64,000 nucleotides of DNA, from positions 303,859 through 367,858 of the forward strand of contig NZ_MCGQ01000023.1 of assembly GCF_002242805.1 (NCBI RefSeq), written 5' to 3'. Origin of the DNA: Streptomyces diastatochromogenes (GTDB lineage: Bacteria; Actinomycetota; Actinomycetes; Streptomycetales; Streptomycetaceae). Below are positions 25,250 to 33,385 of this stretch, one piece after another. Each line of letters begins with the position of its first letter. Position 1 is the first letter of the stretch. Below the pieces are notes generated by a model that did no database searches, was not told the origin of the DNA, and saw only the letters and a list, made by a program, of their open reading frames with translations. The position numbers and the translations under genes are program-made.

Positions 25250-27997
25250 TCAGCCGTCGGACTCCGACGACGGGATGTACGCGCCCGGCACGTCGTTCGG
25301 AGCGTAGATCCTGCTCTCGCCGGGGTACGGCTTGGCCCAGTTGTGCGTCTGGTACCACGTGAGGTGGTTCATCTGCGCGGGGTTCGCGTAGTCGGGCACG
25401 GCGTGGGGCCCGGTCAGCCGCTGCTCGGACTTCCAGTCATCCCACTTCGCCGCGAGTCGCCGCATGTCCGCCGGCACCTTCGACGACGGCACGGCCGCCG
25501 CCTTGGGGTCCTGCGGCGCGGGGGTGTCCACACCGCAGGAAGGCGGGGTCTTCAGACCATCGGTCAGCGAGGTCCGGTTGGGCAGCGCCGTGAACGCCGT
25601 GTCGTCCGGCTTCCTGGTGAACGCCCCGGCCATCGGGCTGGCCGCGCTGTCCTTCTGGTTCATCGGGTGGATCCCGAGGATCTGCTCGATGGTGCGGATC
25701 ATCGTGATCTGCGAGTAGTAGTGGCTGTCGACGGTGCCGTGCTGGGCCCAGGGGCTGATGATCTGGATCGGGGCACGGTGGCCGTCGACGTGGTCGAGGC
25801 CGGCCTGGGAGTCGTCCTCGACGACGAAGATCGCCGAGTCCTTCCAGTACTTGCTGTGCGAGATCTCGTCGACCATCCTGCCGACCGCGAGGTCGTTGTC
25901 CGCGACCTGAGCCGCGGGACTCGCCGGACCACCGGTGTGGTCGTTGGAGAGCCAGAACATGTTCAGGTTCGCCGGACCGTTCTTCTCGAAGTCCTGCTTC
26001 CAGATCTCGTACTTGTAGATGTCCGGGACACTGGTGTCGAACATCGGGAAGCCCGGCACCGACACGTCGTTGAGCGACGGGATCGCCGAGCCCGTCTGTA
26101 TGGGGTAGGCGGTGTTCTGCCCGGTCGCGGCCATGTTCTTGGCGTCGCAGTACAGGTTCTGCCAGGACGCGCCGGCCGGCTTGCTCTCGATCGACTGGAA
26201 CTCGCCGAAGTCCCGCACGGTCTTGCCCGCCGCCTGCGCGCCGGTCCAGAGGAAGCCGGACTTCTGGTGGCCGAGAGCGTCGTTCTCGGTGTCGTAGCTG
26301 CGCGCGTACTCACCGGCCGAGGACTCGGTGTACTCCGGGTCGTCGGCCTGCATCAGCCAGTTGTGGCCCTCGGCGGAGTTGGTGCCGATGTCGTAGGTGT
26401 TGTCGTACAGCCCGAACTGGTCGGCCAGCGCGTGCTGGTTCGGCGTCACGTTCTCGCCGAACTGCGTCACCGAGGGGTCGCCGTCGCCCTTCGCGATGTC
26501 GCCGAAGACCTGGTCGTAGGTCCGGTTCTCCTTGACGATCAGGAAGACGTGCTTGATCGTCGACGGGTCGCCGAGCCGGTGCGGGACCGGGACCGGCCTG
26601 GCGTAGCTCCTGCCCCTGGCCAGCTTGACCGAGCCGGGGGTCCAGCCGTTCTGCCGGAAGACCTTGGCCGTCTGGGCCCTGATGACGCTGTCGTCCGGCA
26701 GCGTGAAGCGCTGCACGCTCGACGTGGTGTCGTGGGTGCCGTGTCCGGCGCTGGTGGTGGGCCGGCGGGCGTCGATACCGCGGGTGTTGGAGACCAGCAC
26801 CTGGTCGCCGACGGTGGTGATCTCCGCGGGGAAGTAGTCCGTCGGGAGCAGGCCGACGTAACCGACCGGCTCCTGCGGGCTCTTGTACCGGTAGACGGCG
26901 ACCGCGTTGGCGCGGCCGAGCGTCACCAGCAGACGGCCGTCGTCGGTGAGCGTCACCCCGTTGGGCTCGTAGCCCACCGACGCCTCCGGCCACGGCCGGG
27001 TGTCGATGGTCTGCACGACCTTGTCCTTGTCGGTGTCGATGACCGACACGTCGTTGGTGGCGGTGTTGGTGACGAACAGCGCCTTCCCCTTGGCGTACAG
27101 GGCCGTCGGGTGCAGACCGACGTCGATGCTCGACGGGGCGGCCTCCGGGTTCGCCAGGTCGATGACGCTGACCGTGCCGGTGGTGGTGGCACCGGTCTTG
27201 GGGTCGGCCGGAACCTGAGTGCCGTACGAGTTCATGGTGGTGTCGCCGGGCTGCGCCGGGCGACCGCCCTCGTTGCTGACGTAGAGCTTGTCGCCGGCCT
27301 GGACCATGTCGCGCGGGGCGTTGCCCACGGTCCAGCTCTGCTTGACGGCGCCGGTCGCCGCGTCGATGGCGACCACCCGGTTCTGGCCGTTGACCGCGGA
27401 GTACACGGTGGAGCCGTCGGACGAGAAGACCGCCTCGCCGACCAGGGCGTGCTTGGCCCCGTCCGCCGGGATCTTGATCGACACCGGATCGGTGACCGTG
27501 CCGTCCGGGTTCACCGTGAACCTGGTGTAGCCGTCGGTCTGGCCCAGCCACAGCTGCTTGCCGTCGGGCGAGTAGGTGGGGCCTTCCTGTCCCACGCTGT
27601 TGCTGCTGATGCGCGGGACCGACGACGCGGCGGTGCCGACGACCTGCTGCACCTTCCAGTTCTGCACGTCGACGATGGCCAGTGCGCTGCCGCCGTCGGT
27701 GACCGAGGCCGCGAGGTGGGTGCCGTCCGGGCTGACTGAGGACGACATGATCTTGCCGTTGTTGATGACGAGGCGGTCGCCGTACGGGGCGATGTACTGG
27801 TCGCTGGAGATGACCTGGCCCTGGTCGGTGGTCTCACCGACCTGATCGGTGCCGAACTGGCGTGTCTGGGCGTAACCGATGCCGGCGGTGACGGCGAGGA
27901 CGACCGCGGTGGCGGCTGCCGTGAGGGTGCTCCGGCGGCCCATTCGTCTACCGAGGAAGTCCGTCCCGACACTCCGCCGGTGGCGTGTTACCTGCAT
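25250..27997 (-). CDS. Secreted phosphoesterase with N-terminal beta-propeller
   Basis: A 915-residue exported protein. A long signal or anchor covers residues about 20-45 (RRSTLTAAATAVVLAVTAGIGYA). Residues about 60-470 are a YVTN/YncE-like beta-propeller with repeats such as VAIDAATGAV and VSVIDLANP. The C-terminal half is a phosphoesterase of the acid phosphatase/phospholipase C type: VFLIVKENRTYDQVFG, then EGHNWL, and FVVEDDSQAGLDHVDGHRAP, which carries metal-binding Asp and His. The ATG at 27997 follows AAGGAG by eight bases and lies four bases after the permease stop. Confidence 0.88.
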   Translation of the reverse strand: MQVTRHRRSVGTDFLGRRMGRRSTLTAAATAVVLAVTAGIGYAQTRQFGTDQVGETTDQGQVISSDQYIAPYGDRLVINNGKIMSSSVSPDGTHLAASVTDGGSALAIVDVQNWKVQQVVGTAASSVPRISSNSVGQEGPTYSPDGKQLWLGQTDGYTRFTVNPDGTVTDPVSIKIPADGAKHALVGEAVFSSDGSTVYSAVNGQNRVVAIDAATGAVKQSWTVGNAPRDMVQAGDKLYVSNEGGRPAQPGDTTMNSYGTQVPADPKTGATTTGTVSVIDLANPEAAPSSIDVGLHPTALYAKGKALFVTNTATNDVSVIDTDKDKVVQTIDTRPWPEASVGYEPNGVTLTDDGRLLVTLGRANAVAVYRYKSPQEPVGYVGLLPTDYFPAEITTVGDQVLVSNTRGIDARRPTTSAGHGTHDTTSSVQRFTLPDDSVIRAQTAKVFRQNGWTPGSVKLARGRSYARPVPVPHRLGDPSTIKHVFLIVKENRTYDQVFGDIAKGDGDPSVTQFGENVTPNQHALADQFGLYDNTYDIGTNSAEGHNWLMQADDPEYTESSAGEYARSYDTENDALGHQKSGFLWTGAQAAGKTVRDFGEFQSIESKPAGASWQNLYCDAKNMAATGQNTAYPIQTGSAIPSLNDVSVPGFPMFDTSVPDIYKYEIWKQDFEKNGPANLNMFWLSNDHTGGPASPAAQVADNDLAVGRMVDEISHSKYWKDSAIFVVEDDSQAGLDHVDGHRAPIQIISPWAQHGTVDSHYYSQITMIRTIEQILGIHPMNQKDSAASPMAGAFTRKPDDTAFTALPNRTSLTDGLKTPPSCGVDTPAPQDPKAAAVPSSKVPADMRRLAAKWDDWKSEQRLTGPHAVPDYANPAQMNHLTWYQTHNWAKPYPGESRIYAPNDVPGAYIPSSESDG

Positions 27998-28001
27998 GGA
28001 G

Positions 28002-29357
28002 TCACTCCTTCGAAGTGCGGAGAAGTTCGACGTTGCCGTCGAACTGCCAAAGTGGGTTCGGCGCATCGCCGTTCGGGGTCCGGACCAGGAAGTAGCCGTT
28101 CACTTCCTTCGGCCCGTCGCCGTCGGCCATGAACCGCCCGTCCGGGGTGACGTCGAGTTGGTAGATGGCCGTGCCTGCGGCCTCGACGCCGGGGAGATGC
28201 CAGGAGACGACGCAGCGCCAGTCGTTGCCCGGTCCCTCGGCGGCGACCCTGATGCTGCCCTTGTCGCACGTCGCCGTGGCCTTCAGCTGTGCTTCGGTGA
28301 CCTCGGGGCGGTTGAGCTGCTTCGTCTGCATGCGATAGAGGTGGGCGAACACCGTGGCGAGCGAGCGCTGCACTTTGTCCTGTTCGATGCCGGAGCCCGT
28401 GGCCCCGGTCGTCGCGGCGACGACCGCGACGGTCACGGCGACCACCCCGGCCAGCGGCAGGGCTCCGGCGGTGACCGCGCGGCGCCCCGAGCCGTCGTAG
28501 CCGGCGTTGGTGAAGTCGCGCCGCACGAAGAGCGCGTAGGCCAGCACGGTCGCGATCACCGTCCACACCAGGCTGACCACGATGCCGATGAGGAGCGGGC
28601 GGAGCTGTGCCTGGCTGGTGAACAGGCCGTTCCAGGCGATGAAGGCGTAGCTGGGCAGGGCGAGTCGTACGGCGGCGGGGAGCGGCAGCATCTGGGCCAG
28701 TTGCATGCCGAGCGCGACGACCGCGGGCAGCAGCAGTCCCATCGGGGAACGCCCCAGGGTGACGGACCCGAGCAGTCCGATCGCTGCGAGAGCCAGAGTC
28801 GGGGCGAGTACGCAGACCCAGGCGAGCAGGACCTTCCCTGCCGCGTCCCCCGGCGTCAGCAGGTGGCCGTCGAGGCCGACCAGTGGCTGGTTTCCGACCG
28901 CCAGGAGACCACCGACCACACTGGAACCGGCCAGCCCCGCCACGAGCAGCAGGAGGACGGTGAGACTGGCCAGTGCCTTCGCCGCGAAGATCCGCCTGGC
29001 CGACCGGACCACCACGAGCAGGTGGCGCCAGGTGCCGAGCCGGTCCTCGGAGGCGAACACGTCGCCGGCGACCACCGAGGTCAGCAGAGGGAGCGCCCAG
29101 GTGCCCGCGAAGCCGAGCGTCACCAGCGGTCCGGCCCATCCCGTGGCGTGCATCCAGCGGCCGAAGAGGGTGTCGACGGGCAGCGTGCTCTGCCGGCTCA
29201 CAGCGGCGACGAAGAGCCCCGGCGCGATCCAGCAGGCGAGGACCAACAGGCGGATCCGCCATTGGGAGACGAGCTTGACCAGCTCGAAGCGGTAGGCGCG
29301 CGGAACCGAGACGGGGCGGGCAGTGGCAACGATGTCCTCGGCGACGGTCGCGGTCAT
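28002..29357 (-). CDS. ABC exporter membrane protein with extracytoplasmic tail
   Basis: A 451-residue membrane protein. About seven hydrophobic segments lie between residues 35 and 320. A soluble C-terminal tail of about 110 residues (VQRSLATVFAHLYRMQTKQ onward) includes a cysteine pair and DVTPDGRFMADGDGPKEV. It overlaps the upstream ATPase gene by 4 bp, so it is the permease of that transporter. The substrate is unknown. The closely coupled secreted phosphoesterase suggests a cell-surface function. Confidence 0.8.
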   Translation of the reverse strand: MTATVAEDIVATARPVSVPRAYRFELVKLVSQWRIRLLVLACWIAPGLFVAAVSRQSTLPVDTLFGRWMHATGWAGPLVTLGFAGTWALPLLTSVVAGDVFASEDRLGTWRHLLVVVRSARRIFAAKALASLTVLLLLVAGLAGSSVVGGLLAVGNQPLVGLDGHLLTPGDAAGKVLLAWVCVLAPTLALAAIGLLGSVTLGRSPMGLLLPAVVALGMQLAQMLPLPAAVRLALPSYAFIAWNGLFTSQAQLRPLLIGIVVSLVWTVIATVLAYALFVRRDFTNAGYDGSGRRAVTAGALPLAGVVAVTVAVVAATTGATGSGIEQDKVQRSLATVFAHLYRMQTKQLNRPEVTEAQLKATATCDKGSIRVAAEGPGNDWRCVVSWHLPGVEAAGTAIYQLDVTPDGRFMADGDGPKEVNGYFLVRTPNGDAPNPLWQFDGNVELLRTSKE

Positions 29358-30295
29358 CGGCCGGTCTCCTTCGGCTCGGTGAGGGCGAGGAAGGCGGCTT
29401 CGAGCGGCGAGACCACGGGGGCCAGCTCGCGCAAGGCGATGCCCGCGTGCACGAGTTGCACCACGAGTTCGTCCAGGGCGGGCACCAGCGCGCGCACGAC
29501 GAGCGCCTCGGCGTCGTGCCGTGCCCCGGTGTCGTCGACGATCCGGATGCCGGCCGCGTCGCCGGCCAGCCGCCGGGCGGCCTGCGGGTCGGAGGTGAGC
29601 AGCCGGTAGTCGAGTTCACGGTTCTCGGCGGCCAGCTTGCTCAGCGGGCCGGAGAAGACGACCCGTCCGGTGGCCAGGATGGTGACTTCGGAGCACAGTG
29701 CCTGGAGATCGTCCATGCGGTGGCTGGAGAGCACGACGCTGGTTCCGTCCGCCGCGAGCCGGGTGAGGACACCGTGTACGTGCTTCTTGCCGGCCGGGTC
29801 GAGGCCGTTGGCAGGCTCGTCCAGCACGAGCAGCCGGGGCTTGGTGATCAGGGCTGCGGCGAGCCCGAGCCGCTGACGCATGCCGAGGGAGAAGCCGCGG
29901 GTCTGGTCGTCGGCGACATCGGTGAGCCCGACCTGGTCGAGCACGTCGTCGACCCCCGCCGTCCCCGCGTCACGGCCACGGAGGGCAACCAGCGCGGTGA
30001 GGTTCTGCCGGGCGGTGAGCGAGGGGTAGAGACCGGGCCCGTCCACGAAGCCGGCGACACCGTCGGGAGCGGTGAGCGCCCGCTGGACCGGCGTACCCAG
30101 GATCTCCAGGCGGCCGCCGTCGGCGACGGCCAGGCCCAGCAGGAGTCCGAGCAATGTTGTCTTGCCGGCGCCATTGGGTCCGACCAAGCCGTGGATCTGC
30201 CCCCGCGCCACATCCAGATCGACACCGTCGAGCGCGACGACGTCGCCGAAGCACTTGGTGATGCCGCGAGCCCGGACTGCGAGGCGTGTGTCCAT
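29354..30295 (-). CDS. ABC transporter ATP-binding protein
   Basis: A 313-residue ABC ATPase of the drug/lipid exporter (DrrA/CcmA-like) type. Walker A is GPNGAGKTT (near 39-47), the signature is FSLGMRQRLGLA, Walker B is LLVLDEPANGLDP, and the switch His is in SSHRMDDL. A C-terminal extension of about 90 residues follows. The ATG at 30295 follows AAGAAGGGA. It is the first gene of a three-gene operon with the permease and the secreted phosphoesterase. The 217-bp gap upstream presumably holds the promoter. Confidence 0.92.
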   Translation of the reverse strand: MDTRLAVRARGITKCFGDVVALDGVDLDVARGQIHGLVGPNGAGKTTLLGLLLGLAVADGGRLEILGTPVQRALTAPDGVAGFVDGPGLYPSLTARQNLTALVALRGRDAGTAGVDDVLDQVGLTDVADDQTRGFSLGMRQRLGLAAALITKPRLLVLDEPANGLDPAGKKHVHGVLTRLAADGTSVVLSSHRMDDLQALCSEVTILATGRVVFSGPLSKLAAENRELDYRLLTSDPQAARRLAGDAAGIRIVDDTGARHDAEALVVRALVPALDELVVQLVHAGIALRELAPVVSPLEAAFLALTEPKETGR

Positions 30296-30512
30296 GAGTC
30301 CCTTCTTTCGAAGCCTTCAGGGACCTTAGGGACAGCACACAACGCAGGCACAGACAGCCGGTTGAACGTCCATGGAACGGATCGTCAAGGCGTCGACAAG
30401 TCCGGGTGCACAAAACAGCGTGCATCGAGGCAGAGTTGGGCACTTCTGGGAGGCAACGACGCGGTCGGTAACTGGGCCGTTCAGAGCCGCGCATCGAGCG
30501 GTGCCGCCGCGC

Positions 30513-31280
30513 TCACCCGGAGGCCGGGGCGCCGTCGGCCGCGTCGGTGGAGCGCAGCAGGCGCAGGAACGCCTTCACGCCCGCGATGATTTCCTGGTTG
30601 TCGGTGAGGCGGTTCACCGTGGACTCGAACTCCCGGCCCAGCGCGACGATCCTGCGGTCCGACTCCTCGGTCCGCTCGTACGTGCTCACGGTCAGCGCGT
30701 CCACGGTGCGGCGCAGTTCGGCGAGGGCTCGGTACTGTTCCTCCGCCTTCTCCTCCAGGACGCGCGTGCCGGCCTCGGCGCGGTTCAGCCGGGCGTGCAG
30801 CTCGACGACGTCGTCCCGCGGATACGTGACGTCCTTGAGGAGGGTGCCCAGGCGCCGTCGGAGCTGGCCGAAGTAGGCGCCGGCCGGCCGGAAGAAGGTG
30901 CTCAGCAGGAAGAACGCGGCGAACCAGTACCCCGTGAACTCGCCCGTCGCCCAGGTGACCGCGAAGACGACCGCCGCCGTCAGGACGTGACCCGCGACCG
31001 CCGCCCGGAGCATGGTGCGGGCGATGCGCGCGGCCTCGGCATCCCGGGCCTGGGAGACCTCCAACCCCTTCTCCCGGCTCACCGCGATCTCGGCGAGCAC
31101 CGCGTGCGCGCGGAAGTACAGGTTCCAGGGCAGTGTGAGCAGGACAAGCAGCCACAGAAGGCTCAGTACGCCCGCCCCGACGGCGAACACCACCGCGGGC
31201 GGTGCCCCCGCCACGTAGGCGAGGACCAGTGCTGTGGCCGCCGCGACGACGGCCACCACCGCCCCCAGAAATCTGACCAT
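30513..31280 (-). CDS. Membrane protein with C-terminal coiled coil
   Basis: A 255-residue protein with about three to four membrane segments in the first 130 residues (FLGAVVAVVAAATALVLAYVAG, VFAVGAGVLSLLWLLVLLTL, VLTAAVVFAVTWATG and the following GYWFAAFFLL). A charged helical tail (LHARLNRAEAGTRVLEEKAEEQYRALAELRR) follows and probably forms a coiled coil in the cytoplasm. The ATG at 31280 follows GGGAGG. I recognise no family. It is divergent from the gene that precedes the tRNA-like array and shares a promoter region carrying a TGAGTA-TACTCA dyad. Confidence 0.75.
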   Translation of the reverse strand: MVRFLGAVVAVVAAATALVLAYVAGAPPAVVFAVGAGVLSLLWLLVLLTLPWNLYFRAHAVLAEIAVSREKGLEVSQARDAEAARIARTMLRAAVAGHVLTAAVVFAVTWATGEFTGYWFAAFFLLSTFFRPAGAYFGQLRRRLGTLLKDVTYPRDDVVELHARLNRAEAGTRVLEEKAEEQYRALAELRRTVDALTVSTYERTEESDRRIVALGREFESTVNRLTDNQEIIAGVKAFLRLLRSTDAADGAPASG

Positions 31281-31342
31281 GGCCCCGCCTCCCGTTCGTA
31301 CACCGGCACGGCCCATCGTCCCCGGCTCGGTGCGGTTGGGCA

Positions 31343-31358
31343 TGAGTAGGCGTACTCA
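31343..31358. promoter_or_regulatory. Inverted repeat in the divergent promoter region
   Basis: TGAGTA-GGCG-TACTCA is a perfect dyad in the 147-bp region between the membrane-protein gene and the gene at 31428. Its position suggests an operator for one or both; the regulator is not known. Confidence 0.45.
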
Positions 31359-31427
31359 GTCGATAAAGGAAGTGCGGGTGTTCGAGCCGGTGAGGTACGT
31401 TCCTGCCTGTTCGAAGGGGGACCCGAA

Positions 31428-32159
31428 GTGGCGAAGCTGAACCAGATCATCGCTGTCGAGAAGGGTGTCAAGAGCAAGTCGCTCCAGGACATCACCGCGG
31501 CGCACCACAAGGTGCAGAAGCCGGCACTGCTGGCAGGTATCTCGCGTACGTACCAGCCGAAGGACGAGGAGGGCGAGCAACTGCCGCCCGAGTCCACGCG
31601 GGTACAGGTGCAGGCCGAGGACGTGCTGCGGGAGATGTCCGCGTCGCTCACCCGGCTCTTCGACGTGACCGCCACCAAGGACTGGGCGAACTGCGCGGCC
31701 CGCGCGGACGTCACGGTCGACGGCCGGACGATCGTCACCGACGTCCCGGTCAGCTATCTCCTCTTCCTGGAGAAGCAGCTCACCGACCTGCACACGTTCG
31801 TCAGGAAGCTTCCCACCCTCGACGCCGCAGAGTCCTGGTCGCCCGACCCGTCGACGGACTGGTGGAAGACGGATCCGGTCCGCACGATCCGCACCAAGAA
31901 GGTCCCCCGCAACCACGTCAAGGCGGAGGCGACCGACAAGCACCCGGCGCAGGTCGAGGTGTACTACGAGGACGTGCCCATCGGGTACTGGACGACCGTG
32001 AAGTTCTCCGGAGCGCTCCCGGCGCGGCGGGTGAACGAGCTGGTGGAGCGGGTCGAGAAGCTCCAGCAGGCGGTGAAGTTCGCCCGCGAGGAGGCCAACG
32101 GCGCCGACGTCACCGACCAGCGGGTCGGCGAGGCGGTGTTCGGCTACCTGCTCGGCTGA
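31428..32159 (+). CDS. Conserved-looking protein of unknown function next to permuted tRNA-like array
   Basis: A 243-residue soluble protein starting at GTG with AAGGGGGA upstream. The N-terminus is lysine-rich (MAKLNQIIAVEKGVKSKSLQDI). The middle contains TRLFDVTATKDWANC and PVSYLLFLEKQL, and the C-terminal half carries RTIRTKKVPRNHVKAEATDKHP and a helical end (LVERVEKLQQAVKFA). I recognise no catalytic motif. It reads as a full-length, constrained protein, unlike the nearby remnants. The tRNA-like array starts 27 bp after its stop on the same strand, so protein and RNA may form one unit, possibly an RNA-binding or processing partner. That link is inference. Confidence 0.8.
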   Translation: MAKLNQIIAVEKGVKSKSLQDITAAHHKVQKPALLAGISRTYQPKDEEGEQLPPESTRVQVQAEDVLREMSASLTRLFDVTATKDWANCAARADVTVDGRTIVTDVPVSYLLFLEKQLTDLHTFVRKLPTLDAAESWSPDPSTDWWKTDPVRTIRTKKVPRNHVKAEATDKHPAQVEVYYEDVPIGYWTTVKFSGALPARRVNELVERVEKLQQAVKFAREEANGADVTDQRVGEAVFGYLLG

Positions 32160-32186
32160 CGCCGACCACGGGTAGCATCCATGATC

Positions 32187-32208
32187 GCCCCCGCGTGCGA
32201 GCGCGGGG
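32187..32208 (+). terminator. Hairpin at the head of the RNA array
   Basis: CCCCCGCG-TGCGAG-CGCGGGGG is a perfect 8-bp stem 27 bp after the upstream stop codon. It could end the protein-coding transcript or mark the 5' border of the structured RNA. Confidence 0.5.
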
Positions 32209-32287
32209 GTGCGCGACAGGCGCGGGCCGGACTGAGGACCGGTGCGCGCGATGAGCGCAAGCTGACACTGAAGTTCAGCCTGAAGAA

Positions 32288-32371
32288 GCGGTGACAGTGA
32301 AGGTTCGAGTCCTTCCCCCGGCACAGCGCCCGCAACGGGCCGGGGTAGCCCAACATGGCAGAGGCAGCCGC
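32288..32371 (+). tRNA. Circularly permuted tRNA-like gene 1
   Basis: The 3' half comes first: anticodon-stem strand GCGGT (32288-32292), variable GACAGT, T arm GAAGG-TTCGAGT-CCTTC (32299-32315) and acceptor strand CCCCGGC (32316-32322). After a 16-base linker the 5' half follows: acceptor strand GCCGGGG (32339-32345), TA, D arm GCC...GGC with GG in its loop (32348-32365), A, and anticodon-stem strand GCCGC (32367-32371). The acceptor pairs 7 of 7 and the anticodon stem 5 of 5 with one G-U. No CCA is encoded. The anticodon cannot be fixed because the join point is unknown; if T32374 is U33 it would be CAA. Confidence 0.6.
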
Positions 32372-32442
32372 GGTCAATCTCAGACTCTCGCTCCAGTCTC
32401 AGCATCGCCGCCGATCGCCGGATCGACCGGGGCCGGACGAAC

Positions 32443-32516
32443 GCCGTCGGATGCGAGTTCGACTCTCGCCTGCACCTCTCACACGGTGCGGTAGTTCAAA
32501 GGAAGAACACGACGGC
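32443..32516 (+). tRNA. Circularly permuted tRNA-like gene 2
   Basis: The 3' half comes first: stem strand GCCGTCG (32443-32449), short variable GAT, T arm GCGAG-TTCGACT-CTCGC (32453-32469) and acceptor CTGCACC (32470-32476). An 8-base linker leads to the 5' half: acceptor GGTGCGG (32485-32491), TA, D arm GTTC-AAAGGAA-GAAC (32494-32508), A, and stem strand CGACGGC (32510-32516). The acceptor pairs 7 of 7 with one G-U, and the anticodon side pairs perfectly over 7 bp. If T32518 is U33 the anticodon would be GAT, but the long stem makes this uncertain. Confidence 0.6.
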
Positions 32517-32575
32517 ATGATGACTGATCCGTCCTCTTAAACGCCGCCGGCGTGCGCAATTGGGTGGCATCCCCA

Positions 32576-32609
32576 GGGGCCCGGGAGCTGGATACGACTC
32601 CCGGGCTCC
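32576..32609 (+). terminator. Closing hairpin of the RNA array
   Basis: GGGGCCCGGGAG pairs with CTCCCGGGCTCC around a 10-base loop, with one G-U pair. It is the last structured element before the convergent sox operon and a likely terminator. Confidence 0.6.
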
Positions 32610-32764
32610 GTCACGTCCGGCCCCGACCCGCCGCAGCGTCCGTCGACCAAGGCGTAGAAGGCGCCGCCGTAGGCGATGTCCACTCAGCGAAGCACCACCG
32701 TGCGCCTGCCCTGGACGAACCCCCGCCCCTCGCAGTGCCATCGGACGCACAGCCTTCGTACGCA

Positions 32765-33385
32765 TCAGGGGACCTCCGGGCCGCGGTACTCGCTCATCGC
32801 GTCGATGAGCCAGCGGGCCAGGTAGTCGGCGAACGAGGACCGCGGGAGGAGCCGGTACGTCGGCGCTCCGTCGACCTGCCAGAGCAGCACCGCGACCGGT
32901 CCCACCGTGGTCGACACCGCCTGTCCGGGACCGAAGGCCCGAGGATGCAGGTCCAGCGGGCAGCCCTTCTCCAGCACCTGCCGGGCGGCCGGGCCGCTCA
33001 GCTCCAGCGTGGTGCGGTTCGCCGAGACGTCGACAACCGAGCCCGGGTCTCCTCCGAGGGCCTCCTTCAACTCGGTGGCCACTGCGGTCCCCTCGGCCTG
33101 GGACAGCACGAGCCACTCGTCAGGGCCGAGCCAGACGACCGTGTGGGGGCCGGACGCGGTGGTGTGGCCGCACTGCCGCGGGAGCGGTGCCCCCAGGGTC
33201 TTCTCGATGCGGTCGGCCGCTTCGGAAGCGGGGTCGACGCGCAGGTTCACCATGGTGATGAACGGCCACTCGGTCAGCGTGACACCGCGGGCGCCCGTGA
33301 CCGTGGCGGCGCGCATCCGCTCTTCCAGATGTGCCAGAGGGCTGCGGCGCAGGCGCACCGGTCCGGCCTCGGTCGGCTCAGCCAT
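32765..33385 (-). CDS. soxG: Sarcosine oxidase gamma subunit
   Basis: A 206-residue SoxG-type protein with RRSPLAHLEERM at the start, GPDEWLVLS in the middle and DVSANRTTLELSGPAARQVLEKGCPLDLHPR near residue 125. The gamma subunit is the small structural subunit of heterotetrameric sarcosine oxidase. The ATG at 33385 overlaps the end of soxA by 8 bp, making it the last gene of the operon. It ends convergently to the tRNA-like array. Confidence 0.92.
   Translation of the reverse strand: MAEPTEAGPVRLRRSPLAHLEERMRAATVTGARGVTLTEWPFITMVNLRVDPASEAADRIEKTLGAPLPRQCGHTTASGPHTVVWLGPDEWLVLSQAEGTAVATELKEALGGDPGSVVDVSANRTTLELSGPAARQVLEKGCPLDLHPRAFGPGQAVSTTVGPVAVLLWQVDGAPTYRLLPRSSFADYLARWLIDAMSEYRGPEVP

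Larger units (their letters stand above)
32209..32609 (+). ncRNA. Non-coding array carrying two permuted tRNA-like genes
   Basis: This stretch has no credible reading frame but is full of structure: two permuted tRNA-like units (32288-32371 and 32443-32516), small hairpins upstream (CTGAA-G-TTCAG at 32268-32278) and between them (CGATC-GCCG-GATCG at 32412-32425), and a strong closing hairpin (32576-32609). The 9-mer GGGCCGGAC occurs ahead of both units (32224-32232 and 32430-32438). The remaining 155 bases to the soxG stop hold nothing I recognise. Confidence 0.6.

Noticed and set aside
30296..30512. Small gene between the ABC ATPase and membrane-protein genes
   Set aside because: No frame with a credible start or composition; best read as promoter region.
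32209..32610. Ordinary tRNA genes or a normal-order tRNA cluster
   Set aside because: The 5' acceptor strands (GCCGGGG, GGTGCGG) find no partner downstream, and the T-arm halves find no full partner upstream (the best, GCCGGAC at 32226, pairs only 5 of 7 and lacks a D arm). Only the permuted order gives full stems.
32209..32610. Permuted group I intron around the tRNA halves
   Set aside because: Flanking stretches of about 60-80 bases are too short for the catalytic core, and no clear P7 or guanosine-site sequence is seen.
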